DNA of 64,000 nt, from assembly GCA_015178975.1 (NCBI GenBank), contig WHVD01000100.1, positions 124,001-188,000 on the forward strand, given 5' to 3'. Position 1 is the first letter of the stretch. Each line of letters begins with the position of its first letter. Origin of the DNA: Hysterangium stoloniferum (Eukaryota > Basidiomycota > Agaricomycetes > Hysterangiales > Hysterangiaceae). The translations under genes were made by a program, and so were the position numbers. Positions 22,641 through 33,607 of this stretch are shown piece after piece. The notes under the pieces are model-generated. The model saw nothing but the letters and a program-made list of their open reading frames with translations, was not told where the DNA came from and made no database searches.

Positions 22641-23815
22641 ACCCCTAGCTTCAACTTCGCTTTCGAGTCACCCTCATACTTTGATGACCTTGTCTCTGCC
22701 TCTGCCTTTACTTTTACTTTTACTTTTGGCTGACCCTGCTATTCACCGTCAACGTATCCTCATCGCCGCCCTCATCGTCATGTTATCTCCACCCTCCCCC
22801 CCAGCTCCAGTTCCACACTCTCCATAACGGTAGCTATAATTTCTTGATTTATTTATTTAATATCTTGGGCCGAACCTGATGTAATGAAAGAACCAGCAAT
22901 GTTACTTTGTCCTTTGTCACCGGGTAACATATGGATATGTAGTAATGCGAATACTGAGTAGCACTTAGATCAAGGTTAAGCTACCTAACTGAGATAGCTA
23001 GTGTTGAGGAAGAGAGACACCGCATATACTTCTATATGCACTAGGGACGATCGAATCCGAAATCAGGCAAACGAATATTTCTTTCGCCCCCATCACATCC
23101 TCTGTTCTAATCACTGTCACATTGACTGTCACACACATATATATTGGGCGTCAATTATAGTTTTGCCTCAGTCCGTTATAGTACGAATATACGAGACTGA
23201 GGTGAGCTGTCTATTTATCAAGTAGACGATTTCCTTAACTAACCTCACGTGTACTAGAACTACATTCTAGGTACCTATTGTATAGTCCATTATACTACGA
23301 ATATACGAGACTGAGAACTACATTCTAGGGTATCACTTTTAACAGCTAGTATACACAGACTCGTAAAAAAACACCACTCAAGAAAAAGCTGGGCTTCGCT
23401 TATTATACTAGCCAGCTAGGAGATGTGCACAGTTGTCAATTTCTTGATATATGCTATGTTTGAAGTGCCTATCTTCAGTCTCGCTATCAGAAATTTGCTT
23501 GTTCTTCTGACCGGGAATATAGAGGAGGATCATCTTGAATCGCCATGTTAGATATAGGATAAGACATGTGCACAGAATCTTGCTGGGTCAGACAATATGC
23601 GTTAATGAGAAGTGCTTCAGATTATTTCTAGCTTGGCTAGCATCTGTGTCAGAGTATGCTGTGATATGCCAACAGCCTAGGACAGCAACACAGCCGCATC
23701 GCAATTCGATGCACATGTTGCCCAATTGCTTAAAACAGAGGCATCTCACATTTCATGTATTGATAACGAAGCACTCTTTCCCACTCCTACCGATTCCCTG
23801 GCAAAGACTTACGAA
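22641..23815. repeat. Cassette spacer upstream of family F, copy 4
   Basis: Shared parts include the CACCGGGTAACATATGG stretch at 22,919-22,940. An extra 300 bp around 22,990-23,330, with two copies of ATACGAATATACGAGACTGA (near 23,180 and 23,300), is not seen in the other spacers, so it looks like a local insertion or duplication. No gene is recognised. Confidence 0.5.
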
Positions 23816-25440
23816 ATGGACGAGACAACTCGTACGGCCGACGTTGCAGGGTTACCCCCTACGATTTCCTCTTCAGTAGCAGTCACAATTGCCGACTTTC
23901 AGCCGAGCAACGACGAGATCATGAGAATGATGAACGCTCACAACATGCTCCGTGAGCAATGGGGTTGCAACGAACCAGGTCACGAGCTATGCCTACAGGG
24001 GAAGGAGTTTGTTGGTCATATCCAGCTGTCTAAAGAACAGATTTCCATTTGGATAGGAGAAATTGTGGGTCGTCCATTCATTGAAATTTATCATTATCAT
24101 TCACTCACCCAATACCTGATTTCCACAGTGCCGAGGTCAGGCGACATGCCGCTATCCGCCAAAGGCGTTTATAGTCCCAGACGGCTCTGGATCCAACAGG
24201 AACCCAAACTTTGATTGGGGTGCTAGCGAGACGACTACTGACACAGAAGTTGAGATTGAACCTGGGTATTTTTGTGGACTCGCTCTGGAACGAATCGGCG
24301 GGATAATCCTTTATCACTCAAAGGTTTGGGTGCTGTGTGCCAAGCTATTGGTTTATAAACGAATTGTGAATCGGCGTTATGAACTTACTAGCGGACTTTA
24401 CACACGTCCGTCCGAGCGAATGCTTGGAATAATCTTGCAAGAAACAGTTGATCTAATGCGGTACGAGCTGTCATAGTTTATCGTCAACCCTTTGAACATT
24501 GAACTTCTTCGCAGGCCATCCTATCCATTTTGTATTCGAGACCGGGCGTCCGGCCTTTTTCGCACGCTCACCTGGCTCGCTGATGGACGACGCGATGATT
24601 ACATCCATATTATATTACAATGCTTAGGTTATGCATTCCGTGATTCCATACAGGATCATGTGTCGCCTGAAATTACGTCAGCACTATATCGAAATCTGAC
24701 GAGTTTGCATAATCATTATGACAAGGTTCTATCCACTTTCGTTGTAATTCTCGCTCGATGCCCCACTGGCTCGTTGGAACGGGACCACTATCCCTTTCCC
24801 AACATGCTTACATATCTCCTACGACTTCTCTGGCTCTTACGTAGGATATCATTCGAGGAGCTGAATACTATTCATGATTGCTTGAAATACTGGCTGCAAA
24901 CACGGTAAGATATGTTGTCAGCATTCTTCACACCGAGCCAACTCAAGCCATGCCAAATTCGACTCAAGATCATTGTATGACAGCAGAGATGCTCCTTACA
25001 TTATATACCACCAAATGATAGTCTCCACATCATGTTCTCAACAGGATGCACGGTTTCATATCCTCTCTGAGGCATTATTGGATATCGCCCTAGATACCAC
25101 GATTGGGACTACATCGCGACACAATCACATTCACTCATTCCTCGAGGGCAAAGGACTGGCTGTGGATAGATTCTTCGCTGACAGGGTATTGCTGATAGCC
25201 GACGTCAAAAAGATTAGTCGAATTGCCTCGTTTATTGCTTTCTGTCTACGGCACGTTGTATATGCACTTTTGTCAACTGATACCTCAACTTACCTTCCCC
25301 TTGTAGTCATGTTCCGATTCAACCCCACCTATCCATCACGTTTAATAGTCTTGCTAGCACAATCAAAACTATCACGTCCCTCATGGCAGCTTCTCCCGAT
25401 CCAGAATTTTCCTGTGGGGAAATACAGGCAGAAAATGTAG
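23816..25440 (+). CDS. Family F copy 4, shortened form (480 aa)
   Basis: Exons 23,816-24,064, 24,129-24,460, 24,515-24,904 and 24,969-25,440 join in phase with introns of 64, 54 and 64 nt and give 481 codons with the stop. The Cys/His motif is WGCNEPGHELC. The site of intron 4 is changed: the donor GGTACAC reads CATCACG and the acceptor CATAG reads CATGG. Translation therefore runs on into a new C-terminus ending KYRQKM. The old exon 5 sequence (25,387-25,694) is left out of frame but still open. Intron 2 is 10 nt shorter than in other copies. It could be a working short isoform or an early pseudogene. Confidence 0.55.
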
Positions 25441-25699
25441 TAAATGCTTTCGTCGATTTTTCCTTACGTTTCGATCCACTTGATTTTAGCGATCTCCCCC
25501 ACGATTTGGAAGAGTTTTCATGTTTGAAAACTTACTCGCACTCCCTCTTACTCCTCATCGCCAATCCGTTCACTGGTCGTTCGGTCCTATCCAGCTCGTA
25601 TTGCATGTCGATACTGCAGCACAATGGATGGGTCGGAAACGCTCCTCCTGCGTCCAATTTGGCGAATATTTCCTCCCCTCATTTACCATCATAATTGTG

Positions 25700-26995
25700 A
25701 CACCCCTCCGTATTGGATCCAAAACATTGAGGTTTAGGAGTATTGCTAAAGCGCTCTGGGATTTTCTCTAGATGCCAGTGACAGAGTGAACTCACTGGGG
25801 ATATGGTGATGGAATGCGGTGATTGCTCTGCGGACACGGGTGGTGTAAATCAGGCATCACTGGTAGATTGTACCGCTTGACGTGATATCCCAGCACCGGA
25901 CATTTTATCCTACGCTTCCTGTAATTCAGTCCTTCCATGAACCCAATATCCTCCTTGAGGCCATCCGTTCATCCTGAATATCCATCGTATTCACCTTCCC
26001 TCACGAGTGCTTGCGAGTCTGATCCGTTGCACCGTCTTCCAGAATCTATACCCTTTTACGTTCTCAACCCCTTTACTGACCTCCAACACAAGCTTTTTCT
26101 GTGACAGTCTTACTTATATTGTCTCTATCCAATATGCAGCACATAAAAAAGGAATGCGTTTCGGACTAATCATGGCGTTGGCGAGTGATATAGCACGTCT
26201 GGTATTGTAATCATGGCTGTCTTACCACATATACACGGCCACAACCGGATCACTGACTACACTCATATTGCTCCCCTGATCGAGCCCAACCAAGATCGGA
26301 ACCTTTTTTCTTTTCCTACCCCGATCTAGACTCTCGGTTCTGCTTGTTCGAATTTCCCTCTGTCGCGAAAACCTTAGGGTTCTCGATTCCATATATTAGC
26401 TACATGACATCTGTTTTAGAGAAGTAAGCAATCGCCCAGAACACAATACTTTTGTCCTGTCTGTTACTGACCAAGTGAGGTTGATACCACAGCCTTACAG
26501 GTACTCCACAAAAATACGGATTTTTCCCCTTAGGGTGATGTGACTAGATTCGCAAGAATTTGACCTTTCTGCACTATTCACGGGATATTGGCTACAGCGT
26601 AAAGCACACCAGCCAACCAAGTGTGCTTACAACACGCTCGCTGTTAGTAGCCGGCGTCTCTTGCTCTTTGCTGAAGAAGTGCTGTTTGTGCACGAAGAAG
26701 GATCATCTTGAAGCCATTGTTCCTTTATTTGCACTCTCTTAAAGGAGCGTTTGCCTAAAATGGCCAAGCACTCAATATTGACCGTCGGTTGATCTTTTGA
26801 AACCTTTCTCTCAAGTCATTGTTATCGCCTAAGTGCGCTCTTGGTAGCTGGAACCCCCAGATGGCCGACTACTGGGCTTAGCATGTGGGCTGTTCATGGT
26901 CAATCAAGTTCATTTTTTCGCTTAAAGCCTTTCTCGTCTTTTACAACTTTCTGGAGGATATATAAATCATTGCAGCTGCACTTTGTTTGAGGTTT
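25700..26995 (+). repeat. Cassette module D, copy 4 (interrupted by solo LTR)
   Basis: As in the other copies, but split by the solo LTR at 26,206-26,499. The conserved 75-codon frame is cut by that insertion (26,007-26,210). Downstream of the LTR the module resumes at CCACAAAAATACGG. Confidence 0.65.
26206..26499 (+). mobile_element. Solo LTR (294 bp), same family as 2362-2692
   Basis: Begins TGTAATCATGG and ends CCTTACA. It is flanked by GGTAT (26,201-26,205) and GGTAC (26,500-26,504), a 5-bp target duplication with one later change. The uninterrupted site CGGTATTCCAC is seen in copies 2, 3, 5 and 6. It shares its start (TGTAATC.TGGC.GTCTTACC) and end (GTGAGGT...CCTTACA) with the LTR in cassette 1, but the insertion point and length differ, so these are independent insertions. 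Confidence 0.85.
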
Positions 26996-27940
26996 ATGGG
27001 AAAGCCTAGTCATGTAAACAAACGGGGAAGGAGAAATCAAGCATTTCCTCGCGTTGGTTTAGCCGTATCTGCGATAGCCCTGCTATGCTTGCCAGCTTAT
27101 TGGCATTCGTACACATCGTCGAACCCTAACATCCACATTCCTGCCAATGCTGTACATGTTCTGGAGCGTAGCCAGGAGCCTGAGTTCATACCAGGTCCTC
27201 CTGCGAACTTTAGAAGGCGACACCGCCTACGATAAAACACGACGCAACGATTTGGACCGGAACCCATGGGGGGAAGGAAATCCTGAAAGCCAACCTGTTA
27301 TTGAACAAAGGGTTGATCAGGTGGAGCGGATGCTCATATCTCCAAGAGGCCGAAAGTCTCTACGGTTCGAGCCTTGTAATCGTCCATGCGAAGGGGCGTG
27401 GGTGGGGTGACCCCAGGGTGAACCAAACATGAGTGACTCGTTCTTTTCGCCTTGCTCACTGTTACAACGTTGACACAGAATTATCGACATTCGCTGACAT
27501 CTAGGCGTCGATTCTGCGCCTGAATTGGATGGCGCAACCGACCTAAACTCCGTCAACGGCATAACGCAACCCAGATTGAAGTCTTCAGACAGTTTTAAAT
27601 ACGGATGATGATGATGCATTTAGGCTCACTATCTTGGGCGGTGTTACGAGTGTCGACGTCTTCCCTGGTAGTGCTAATGCAATTGGTAAGTATCAAATGT
27701 TCCCAGATTGTGCCGCTAAACTGATATTGGTAGATGGTGAAGCGTTTCCCATCAAGCTTCGTACTACAACCAAAGTGTCCCCTTCCTTGAAGCCAATGGA
27801 GCAGCCTGGCTCCCCGGCGTCCACTGGCTGGAGACAGATGAAGCGAACCCAATGAGTGAAATGCGTATCACGCCTAAGCAAATTTACTCCAGACATGTGG
27901 GGGAAACCTAGTTCGTATTTTTTTCGGTAAATTGGACTGT
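26996..27940 (+). pseudogene. Amidohydrolase 5' half, cassette copy 4
   Basis: ATG 26,996 follows TATATAAA at 26,959-26,966. Segments in order are: basic N-terminus and hydrophobic stretch, FIPGPPANFRRRHR (to 27,234), IWTGTHGGKEILKANLLLNK (about 27,249-27,310), then a metal site reading Arg-stop-His (CGC TGA CAT at 27,492-27,500), GVDSAPELDGATDLN, GGVTSVDVFPGSANAIG (to 27,685), a 48-nt intron (27,686-27,733), and EAFPIKLRTTTK. The stop and several frame changes kill it. In the intact family this region carries the first two metal-binding histidines. Confidence 0.8.
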
Positions 27941-27957
27941 CGAAAAACTAACATCCT

Positions 27958-28212
27958 TTATTCGTCAAGGCGTTGAGCATGCATTCCATTGTCTGGCTTA
28001 GAAGTCAATTTGACATGGTCAGATGATTGTCCATCAAAATGGATCTTGCTGATTGAGAATGTTAAGGGTTGTGGTTCCTTTGAGGAGCTAGCTAGGATAA
28101 ATCCCAGCCTTTCTGGAAGGATCAATCTCAAACCTAATGGTTTGTCTCTCAGGGTGCTGATCTCATAGTTAACATGGAAGTCTTCCCCTAATAGAATGGG
28201 TATGATGTTCAC
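27958..28212 (-). pseudogene. Retroelement protease-region fragment
   Basis: The minus-strand frame reads PILLGEDFHVNYEISTLRD, which resembles the LGEDFQxNYE segment of retropepsin-like domains in fungal Ty3 elements. It lacks the DSG active site and any neighbouring gag or RT, so it is at best a fragment. It lies between the amidohydrolase relic and tail module E of cassette 4, where copies 2 and 5 have other sequence. Confidence 0.4.
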
Positions 28213-28239
28213 AGTCTAGCATATTCGACCAGATTTTGG

Positions 28240-28408
28240 TGTTCCCTTTGAGTCATCTTGGAAGAGCAACCCTAATCATGTGCTTATATTAGAGTCCAAG
28301 ACTTCAGATAAGCTCATTACATCCATAATGTAGTTTAGAGCTCTAGGATGGGCTCTATCATATTCAGGAAGGTCAGACCATTTAATCTTGATGTTGTTGG
28401 TATTGAAG
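28240..28408 (+). repeat. Cassette tail module E, copy 4
   Basis: The last 170 bp of module E are present (TCCAAGACTTCAGATAAGC to TTGATGTTGTTGG). It would join module A of cassette 5 directly but for the LTR nest inserted at GTGAG. Confidence 0.7.
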
Positions 28409-29234
28409 GTGAGTGTGATGTATCCAGTTGATTTTCACAAATTTTCCCATAATTTTCCTGAATTTATTTCAATTTATTTCCATTTATTTTATTTTATTTA
28501 TTATTCTAAGAATATGGCTATTTCCTTTTAACTTCGCATACTCAAAAGCTTTGAATGATGTCACATTACATAATCGAAGCCTAGAGTTGGTCGAAATATA
28601 AATATAATAAAGCAGGGTTATCCAATTTTGGGTGGCTGGGTTTTTATTATATTATATTACTACATATATGCACATTATTATCGCGTGATCACGTGACATC
28701 ATGTGACAACAACATCACAACACATTCACAAATTGTCACAAGTAGTTTTCATAGCCGCCCAGCTGGATTTATTTCCATTCCAGCCACTCGGCCTATTTTG
28801 CTTCTACCCTTGGCCATCCCAGACATATCTTCTGACTCAAACGGTTCAGATCTTCAGTTCAGATCTTCGAGTTGGGTGATAGCTATGACATCATAGCGGA
28901 ATTATAGAAACCTTTAGAAGCTTCTAATAATTTCCTAATTAGTTATTTAGATATTATTAAGCAAAACTCTCTACATGTATAAAAGGAGGTCTAAATCACT
29001 GAATAAAACAACTTTACTTTATTACTATCAACAGCACCAGCTCATAAGCTTATCTAATCATCCTAAGGACAAAAATAGCCTTAGTCTGATATACTAACTG
29101 CAAGCACCTACACTTGCAGCATCTTGAACTCTTTGTCAGAACTCTTGAACTTAGCTAATTCATCTAAGTTCCCTCCGCTTCCCGGAAACCTTTAGGCTTA
29201 CTAATTACTTAAGTAAATCTAAATTCTTATTACT

Positions 29235-30574
29235 TGTTAAGTGCCGTGTCAGGAACTTATTCTGGAACTATCGGATAGGGTCAGGATGTCGGCTTCAGCT
29301 TATGTGCTGTGCCTCTACGCAAACGCTCAAAGTCCTTAATTTCAGAAGTGAGACTTACGATGGAAGATATGGATATTCAGAGTTCCGAAGAGTTGTTACG
29401 ACCGGACAAATCCCGCCGGACTCCGGGCACTAACGCGTACGCCCCCACGCGCTACAAGCACCAATCGTCTGTTTATAGGATTTCCCGCCCGGACTCCGTT
29501 ACGTCAAGACTCGTTACGTTCGACCTCATTAAGACACATATCAGTCACCGGACTTCCCCCGGACCCCGTCTCTGTCTATGTCCATCTTCGTCCCACGCAT
29601 CAGTCACCAGAACCCGCTTAGAATCCCGTCACCGCTCTAATCGAGCCCCGTTCCCATTTTAGTCAAATGACCTGTCACGATTTAGGACTCCGCTCCCGCT
29701 CCATTTCCCGTTATGGGTTATGCTTTGTCACGATTCAGACTCCGCTCCGTTCCGTCCCGTTCCTAACACCAATTTGGTGTTTACTATTCCCGTTTTATGT
29801 TTTGCTCGTTTCGTCTCATTATTACTGGATTCGGTATGTCATGCATTCCACGGTCTATATAAACTGGCAGATGTTGTACATACAATCCAGTCAGAAAATT
29901 AGCTTAGATTCCCCCCAGTAATCTAATACATTTTCCTCTCTAAAACCCTACTCTTATCAGACCGCTCGCACTAGTCGGAGCCCACGGGCTCCGGCGCATC
30001 TATCTCTCTCGACTATCTCGATTCACGACTCTCGACTCACGACCTACGACTCACGACCCACGAACCCCCGCCCGGACTCCCCGGGATTCCCGTCCGCCTG
30101 TCTGAAATTGGACAACACGATCTAGCGAGGGCGCAGCCTATAAGCTGAAGCCAAGTCCTACCGGATATCCCGCGGGTTTCTCCGGAAACCCGGCCTGAGT
30201 GTGTATCCTAACAAGAGTTCCGAATATCGAGCATACAGAAAGACGGGAGAAGGAATAAGAAACTAAGTCGATATCAGATCTAAGGTAAAGTACAAATTCG
30301 CGGAAACTAATATAAGTCTTCTTGTTATTGTACTACAAACTAAGACCATAATAAGATGGAAATGGAAGTATTCTTAAAACGGAAATACAATAAGACATAT
30401 CAGGGAGACAATATTCCGAAACGGGAATATAATAAACAAACAAGTGAATACTTGTCAACAGAAAAATTACCAAATGCGGAACAAGGGAAGAATGCAGAAG
30501 ATATGGTAACTATGATGTTCCGTAGTCAGAGATTGGAAGTTGGATATTGAAACATCCGGGAACAGGTCGTAACA
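29235..30574 (-). mobile_element. Solo LTR of the Ty3 family at 46,622-54,751, nested
   Basis: Starts TGTTAAGTGCCGTG and ends GGGAACAGGTCGTAACA, the reverse complement of the 564-bp LTR of the full-length Ty3 element. TTACT flanks it at 29,230-29,234 and 30,575-30,579. After removing the inner LTR (29,394-30,213 plus one AGAGT) about 515 bp remain, slightly shorter than the reference LTR. No internal region is present. It inserted into the outer LTR of this nest. Confidence 0.85.
29394..30213 (+). mobile_element. Inner solo LTR (820 bp), target duplication AGAGT
   Basis: Begins TGTTACGACCGG and ends ATCCTAACA. AGAGT occurs at 29,389-29,393 and 30,214-30,218, splitting the TTCCGAAGAGTTCCG of the surrounding LTR. 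A related but diverged LTR is the broken copy at 57,757-58,121 plus 59,297-59,560 (shared CACCAATTTGGTGTTTACTA-like and AAGCTGAAGCCAAGTCCTAC segments). It is the youngest of the three layers. Confidence 0.85.
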
Positions 30575-31030
30575 TTACTGAAATCCCTGCCCGTTTAGGT
30601 TATTCAAGAGCCCACTTTAACAGCACAGTTAATCGATCTTTAGACAAACACTTGGATATTTGACTCTCGGACAATCTCTCTATTTATAAATTATTTAACA
30701 GCTTGTTAAATCTTTATAAATAGTAAACTAAAAGGCTACAAGAAAGCGAAGGCTTACAACAAGTTTCCGCCAACTTATTGCGCATACATTCAGCTCCCGA
30801 ACCTTTATTCTCAAGGAGAACTTAACTTTCGTAGAGCACATCACTACAAGTTCATCTGAATTTGTCAAGAGACCAAACAAATATTGACTTTAGTTGTTTA
30901 AGCTTAATAGCGCAGCTAATTAATCTATCAGTATTTAAATTACTGGACCTTTATTTGTTTATTTCTTGAATCCCTTGCCGTGTCAACGTTTGTTAATTAT
31001 TTGAGAGAGTAAATAGCCGGATACCTTACA

Positions 31031-31262
31031 GTGAGTGGCTTGCTAATGAGCCAACAAGTGATGAATGTGAATTCAATAAGAGGATAAAGTCACATGACAG
31101 GTGGCATCATCCTCATACATACTTGGGATGAACTGGTATGTTATTTCAATGTGATTCTGCTCACAGTGCTCACTCTGCCCTGTTCTTGTCCTTGGGTAGT
31201 CCTCTTATCAAATTCACATTCATCACTCATTGGTTCATTAACCGGCGCATTACATTATCCCT
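31031..31262 (+). repeat. Cassette module A, copy 5
   Basis: Starts GTGAGTGGCTTGCTAATGAG and is complete to GGCGCATTACATTATCC. It lies immediately after the LTR nest. No coding potential is seen. Confidence 0.7.
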
Positions 31263-32500
31263 CCACTCAGGGATTTTATGGATTCTCTCACAGTTATATT
31301 ACTAGGAATATACATTATACCTCTACTTCCAAGAGCAGACTTAACCTGTAAGGAATTTAAAATTGCCGTGGGCTGACCAAACATCCTTCTCGTCGTTTGT
31401 GACGCCGTCATCTTCGCTGCTTTCTCCCTGCAGTTGGACGACTGCTCATTGCAATAAGTATAGCTGGGAGTTTTAGGTGTGTTTTGACGCATCTATAACT
31501 ATATCTCACACTTGAACACCATAGCCCACGCAGTCCGTACGAACATATCGCTGCCATATGACGCAATCTCAGCCAGCCACGCGTTTGCGTTAGCACTTGT
31601 GATCAAACTACACCGACTCTCTTTCAAGTATCACGACAGCGCCAAGATTCCCACCAGCATGATGGACTGTCTCCCACACATTTCTACAACGTTTCGTCAC
31701 GCCGCCTGCCACCCTGCCACCCTTAAGTCTCAGCGTAATGCTGCCGCCGCAAATTCTACTGACAGGCTGGCTGCTGTAGGACGTTCTGCGACTGCGCAGC
31801 CATCAACTCCAGCTGTTTTTGCTCACGCACTTGCCGATTTTTCGCCATTTATAGAAATATTGCCGGTAAACGAACGGGGAGGTCGGTGAGGGATAATCGC
31901 GGTCCCGAACGGCGTCTCGAAGTCTTCGTGGATGCGATTGACCGTGACGGACAGAGAAATGACAGAGGGGGCGTGGAACTGGATTTAAGCGCGGATTTAG
32001 GTTCTCGAGAGAGCCTGGTGGATGTATTGGCTTCCCGGTGAGTCTCGCCCAGTCATATACCATTATACCACAAATTGAACCTATCTCTTTTGTTATTGGA
32101 ATATCATGCATAATGTTGACCTCTATTGGCGAACGCGTGCCATGGCTGCAACACGTATATCCAACCCACACTGTTATGCCACCTCTTCCTAGCTCTTGAT
32201 CATGCCCCTGCTATCCCTCCTCTGTTTGGCCCCACTGCACCGCCCATGGTATTTTGGGTGTCAATTACAGCGGAGTGAGCATCCGACGACGTCGCCAAAC
32301 TTGCGTCCGAATTGTTCGACGGCGACATTCGCGCGTACGCCTTTGCGGACTACATCCACGAGCGCGAGGCACGGCACCACAGTTTTGAGCTGCGCGAAAG
32401 CGCGACAGCTGCTGTCTTTATTAGCCAAAGTAACGTTACAGTCACATAAGTTGTCCTCTGTCTTCAAGCCCTCACCTTCGTCACTCCCCTGACTTCAATT
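31263..32500 (+). repeat. Cassette module B, copy 5
   Basis: Here the exon-like segment LEVFVDAIDRDGQRNDRGGV (about 31,915-31,975) runs cleanly to a GTGAGT donor at 32,038. The second segment (DDVAKLASELFDGD) follows AATTACAG at about 32,270. With these sites the phases do not match (2 nt carried over, 1 needed), so a further small exon or a frameshift must be assumed. Confidence 0.6.
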
Positions 32501-33607
32501 TCGCTTTCGAGTCACCCTCGTATTTTGATCACCTTGTCTCTGCCTTTTCCTTTACTTTCACTTTTACTTTTGACTGACCCTGGTCTTCACCTTCAACGTA
32601 TCCTCATCGTCATGTTATCTCCACCCTCCGCCACCAGCTCCATTTCCATACTCCCCTTAACGGTAGCTATAATTTCTTCATTTATTTTTCTTATATCTTG
32701 GGCCGAACCTGATGTGATGAAAGAGCCAGCATTGTTGGTTTGTCCTTTGTCACCGGGTAACACATGGATATGTAGTAATGCGAACACTGAGTATTCCGGA
32801 TTGCCCACTATCCTTGGTAGTCTCGTTGCTTATAGTGTGAACGTCGTTACACATTTTCATATTCTTGCTGGTCAAAGGGTCACGGGATGGATGGCATGGC
32901 ATGGATAGTGGATAGTGTTGACCAGATGGAGAATTTGTTTTTAAGAAGTTTAGGGGCTGTGGCGTTGTCGGTGACACTTCAGCACTATCGTGTGGTTACC
33001 TATGATACCATAGTGTGCTGTTACTTTGATTTGGGAAATTAAGTTATATATTATTGTCTACTTGCGATATGGCCCGTAAATATAAAAAATAAATTAGTAA
33101 ATATAAAGCTATTCAGAATGCGATATAGCGGTCCAAGAGCACCTAGATCAAGATTAAGCTACCTAGCTGAGATAGCTAGTATACACCGACTCGAAAAGAA
33201 AAAGAAAACACCACTCAAGAGACAGCTGGGCATGGGTTATATTACTAGCCAGCTAGGGTACATACAAATTTGACAATTTCCTGATATATGCTGTGTTTGA
33301 AGTGCTTATCCTCAGTCTCGCTATCAGAAATTTACCTGTTCTTCTGATAGGGAAAATAGAGGAGGATCATCTTGAGTCGGCATGTCAGATATGGGATAAG
33401 CTATGCTGGGTCAGACAATATGTGCAAATGAGAAGTGCTTCATATTATTTCATTTGTGCTGTGATATGCCCCCAGCAACACAGCCGGAACACGTTTTCGC
33501 AATGCGATGTTGCCCGGTTGCTTATAACAGAGGCATATCACTTTTCGTGTATTGATAACGAAGTACTCATGCCCATCACTACTGATTCCCTGCCAAATGC
33601 CTACCAG
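32501..33607. repeat. Cassette spacer upstream of family F, copy 5
   Basis: The stretch 32,593-32,908 is open on both strands. The minus frame (RKINEEIIATVKG...) has a globular composition and the plus frame is hydrophobic. Parts of it are conserved in copies 1 and 4, but neither product is recognised and no splice pattern stands out. An AT-rich tract at 33,040-33,115 matches copies 2 and 6. Confidence 0.5.

Larger units (their letters stand above)
28414..31030. mobile_element. Outer LTR of a three-level nest, target duplication GTGAG
   Basis: The segment begins TGTGATGTATCC and ends GGATACCTTACA, imperfect inverted termini of TG...CA type. It is flanked by GTGAG at 28,409-28,413 and 31,031-31,035. 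The empty site is the E-A junction of cassettes 2-3 and 5-6. Without the inner insertion its own sequence is about 1.27 kb and has no long reading frame, so it fits a large solo LTR or a short non-autonomous element. Orientation is not settled. Confidence 0.75.
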
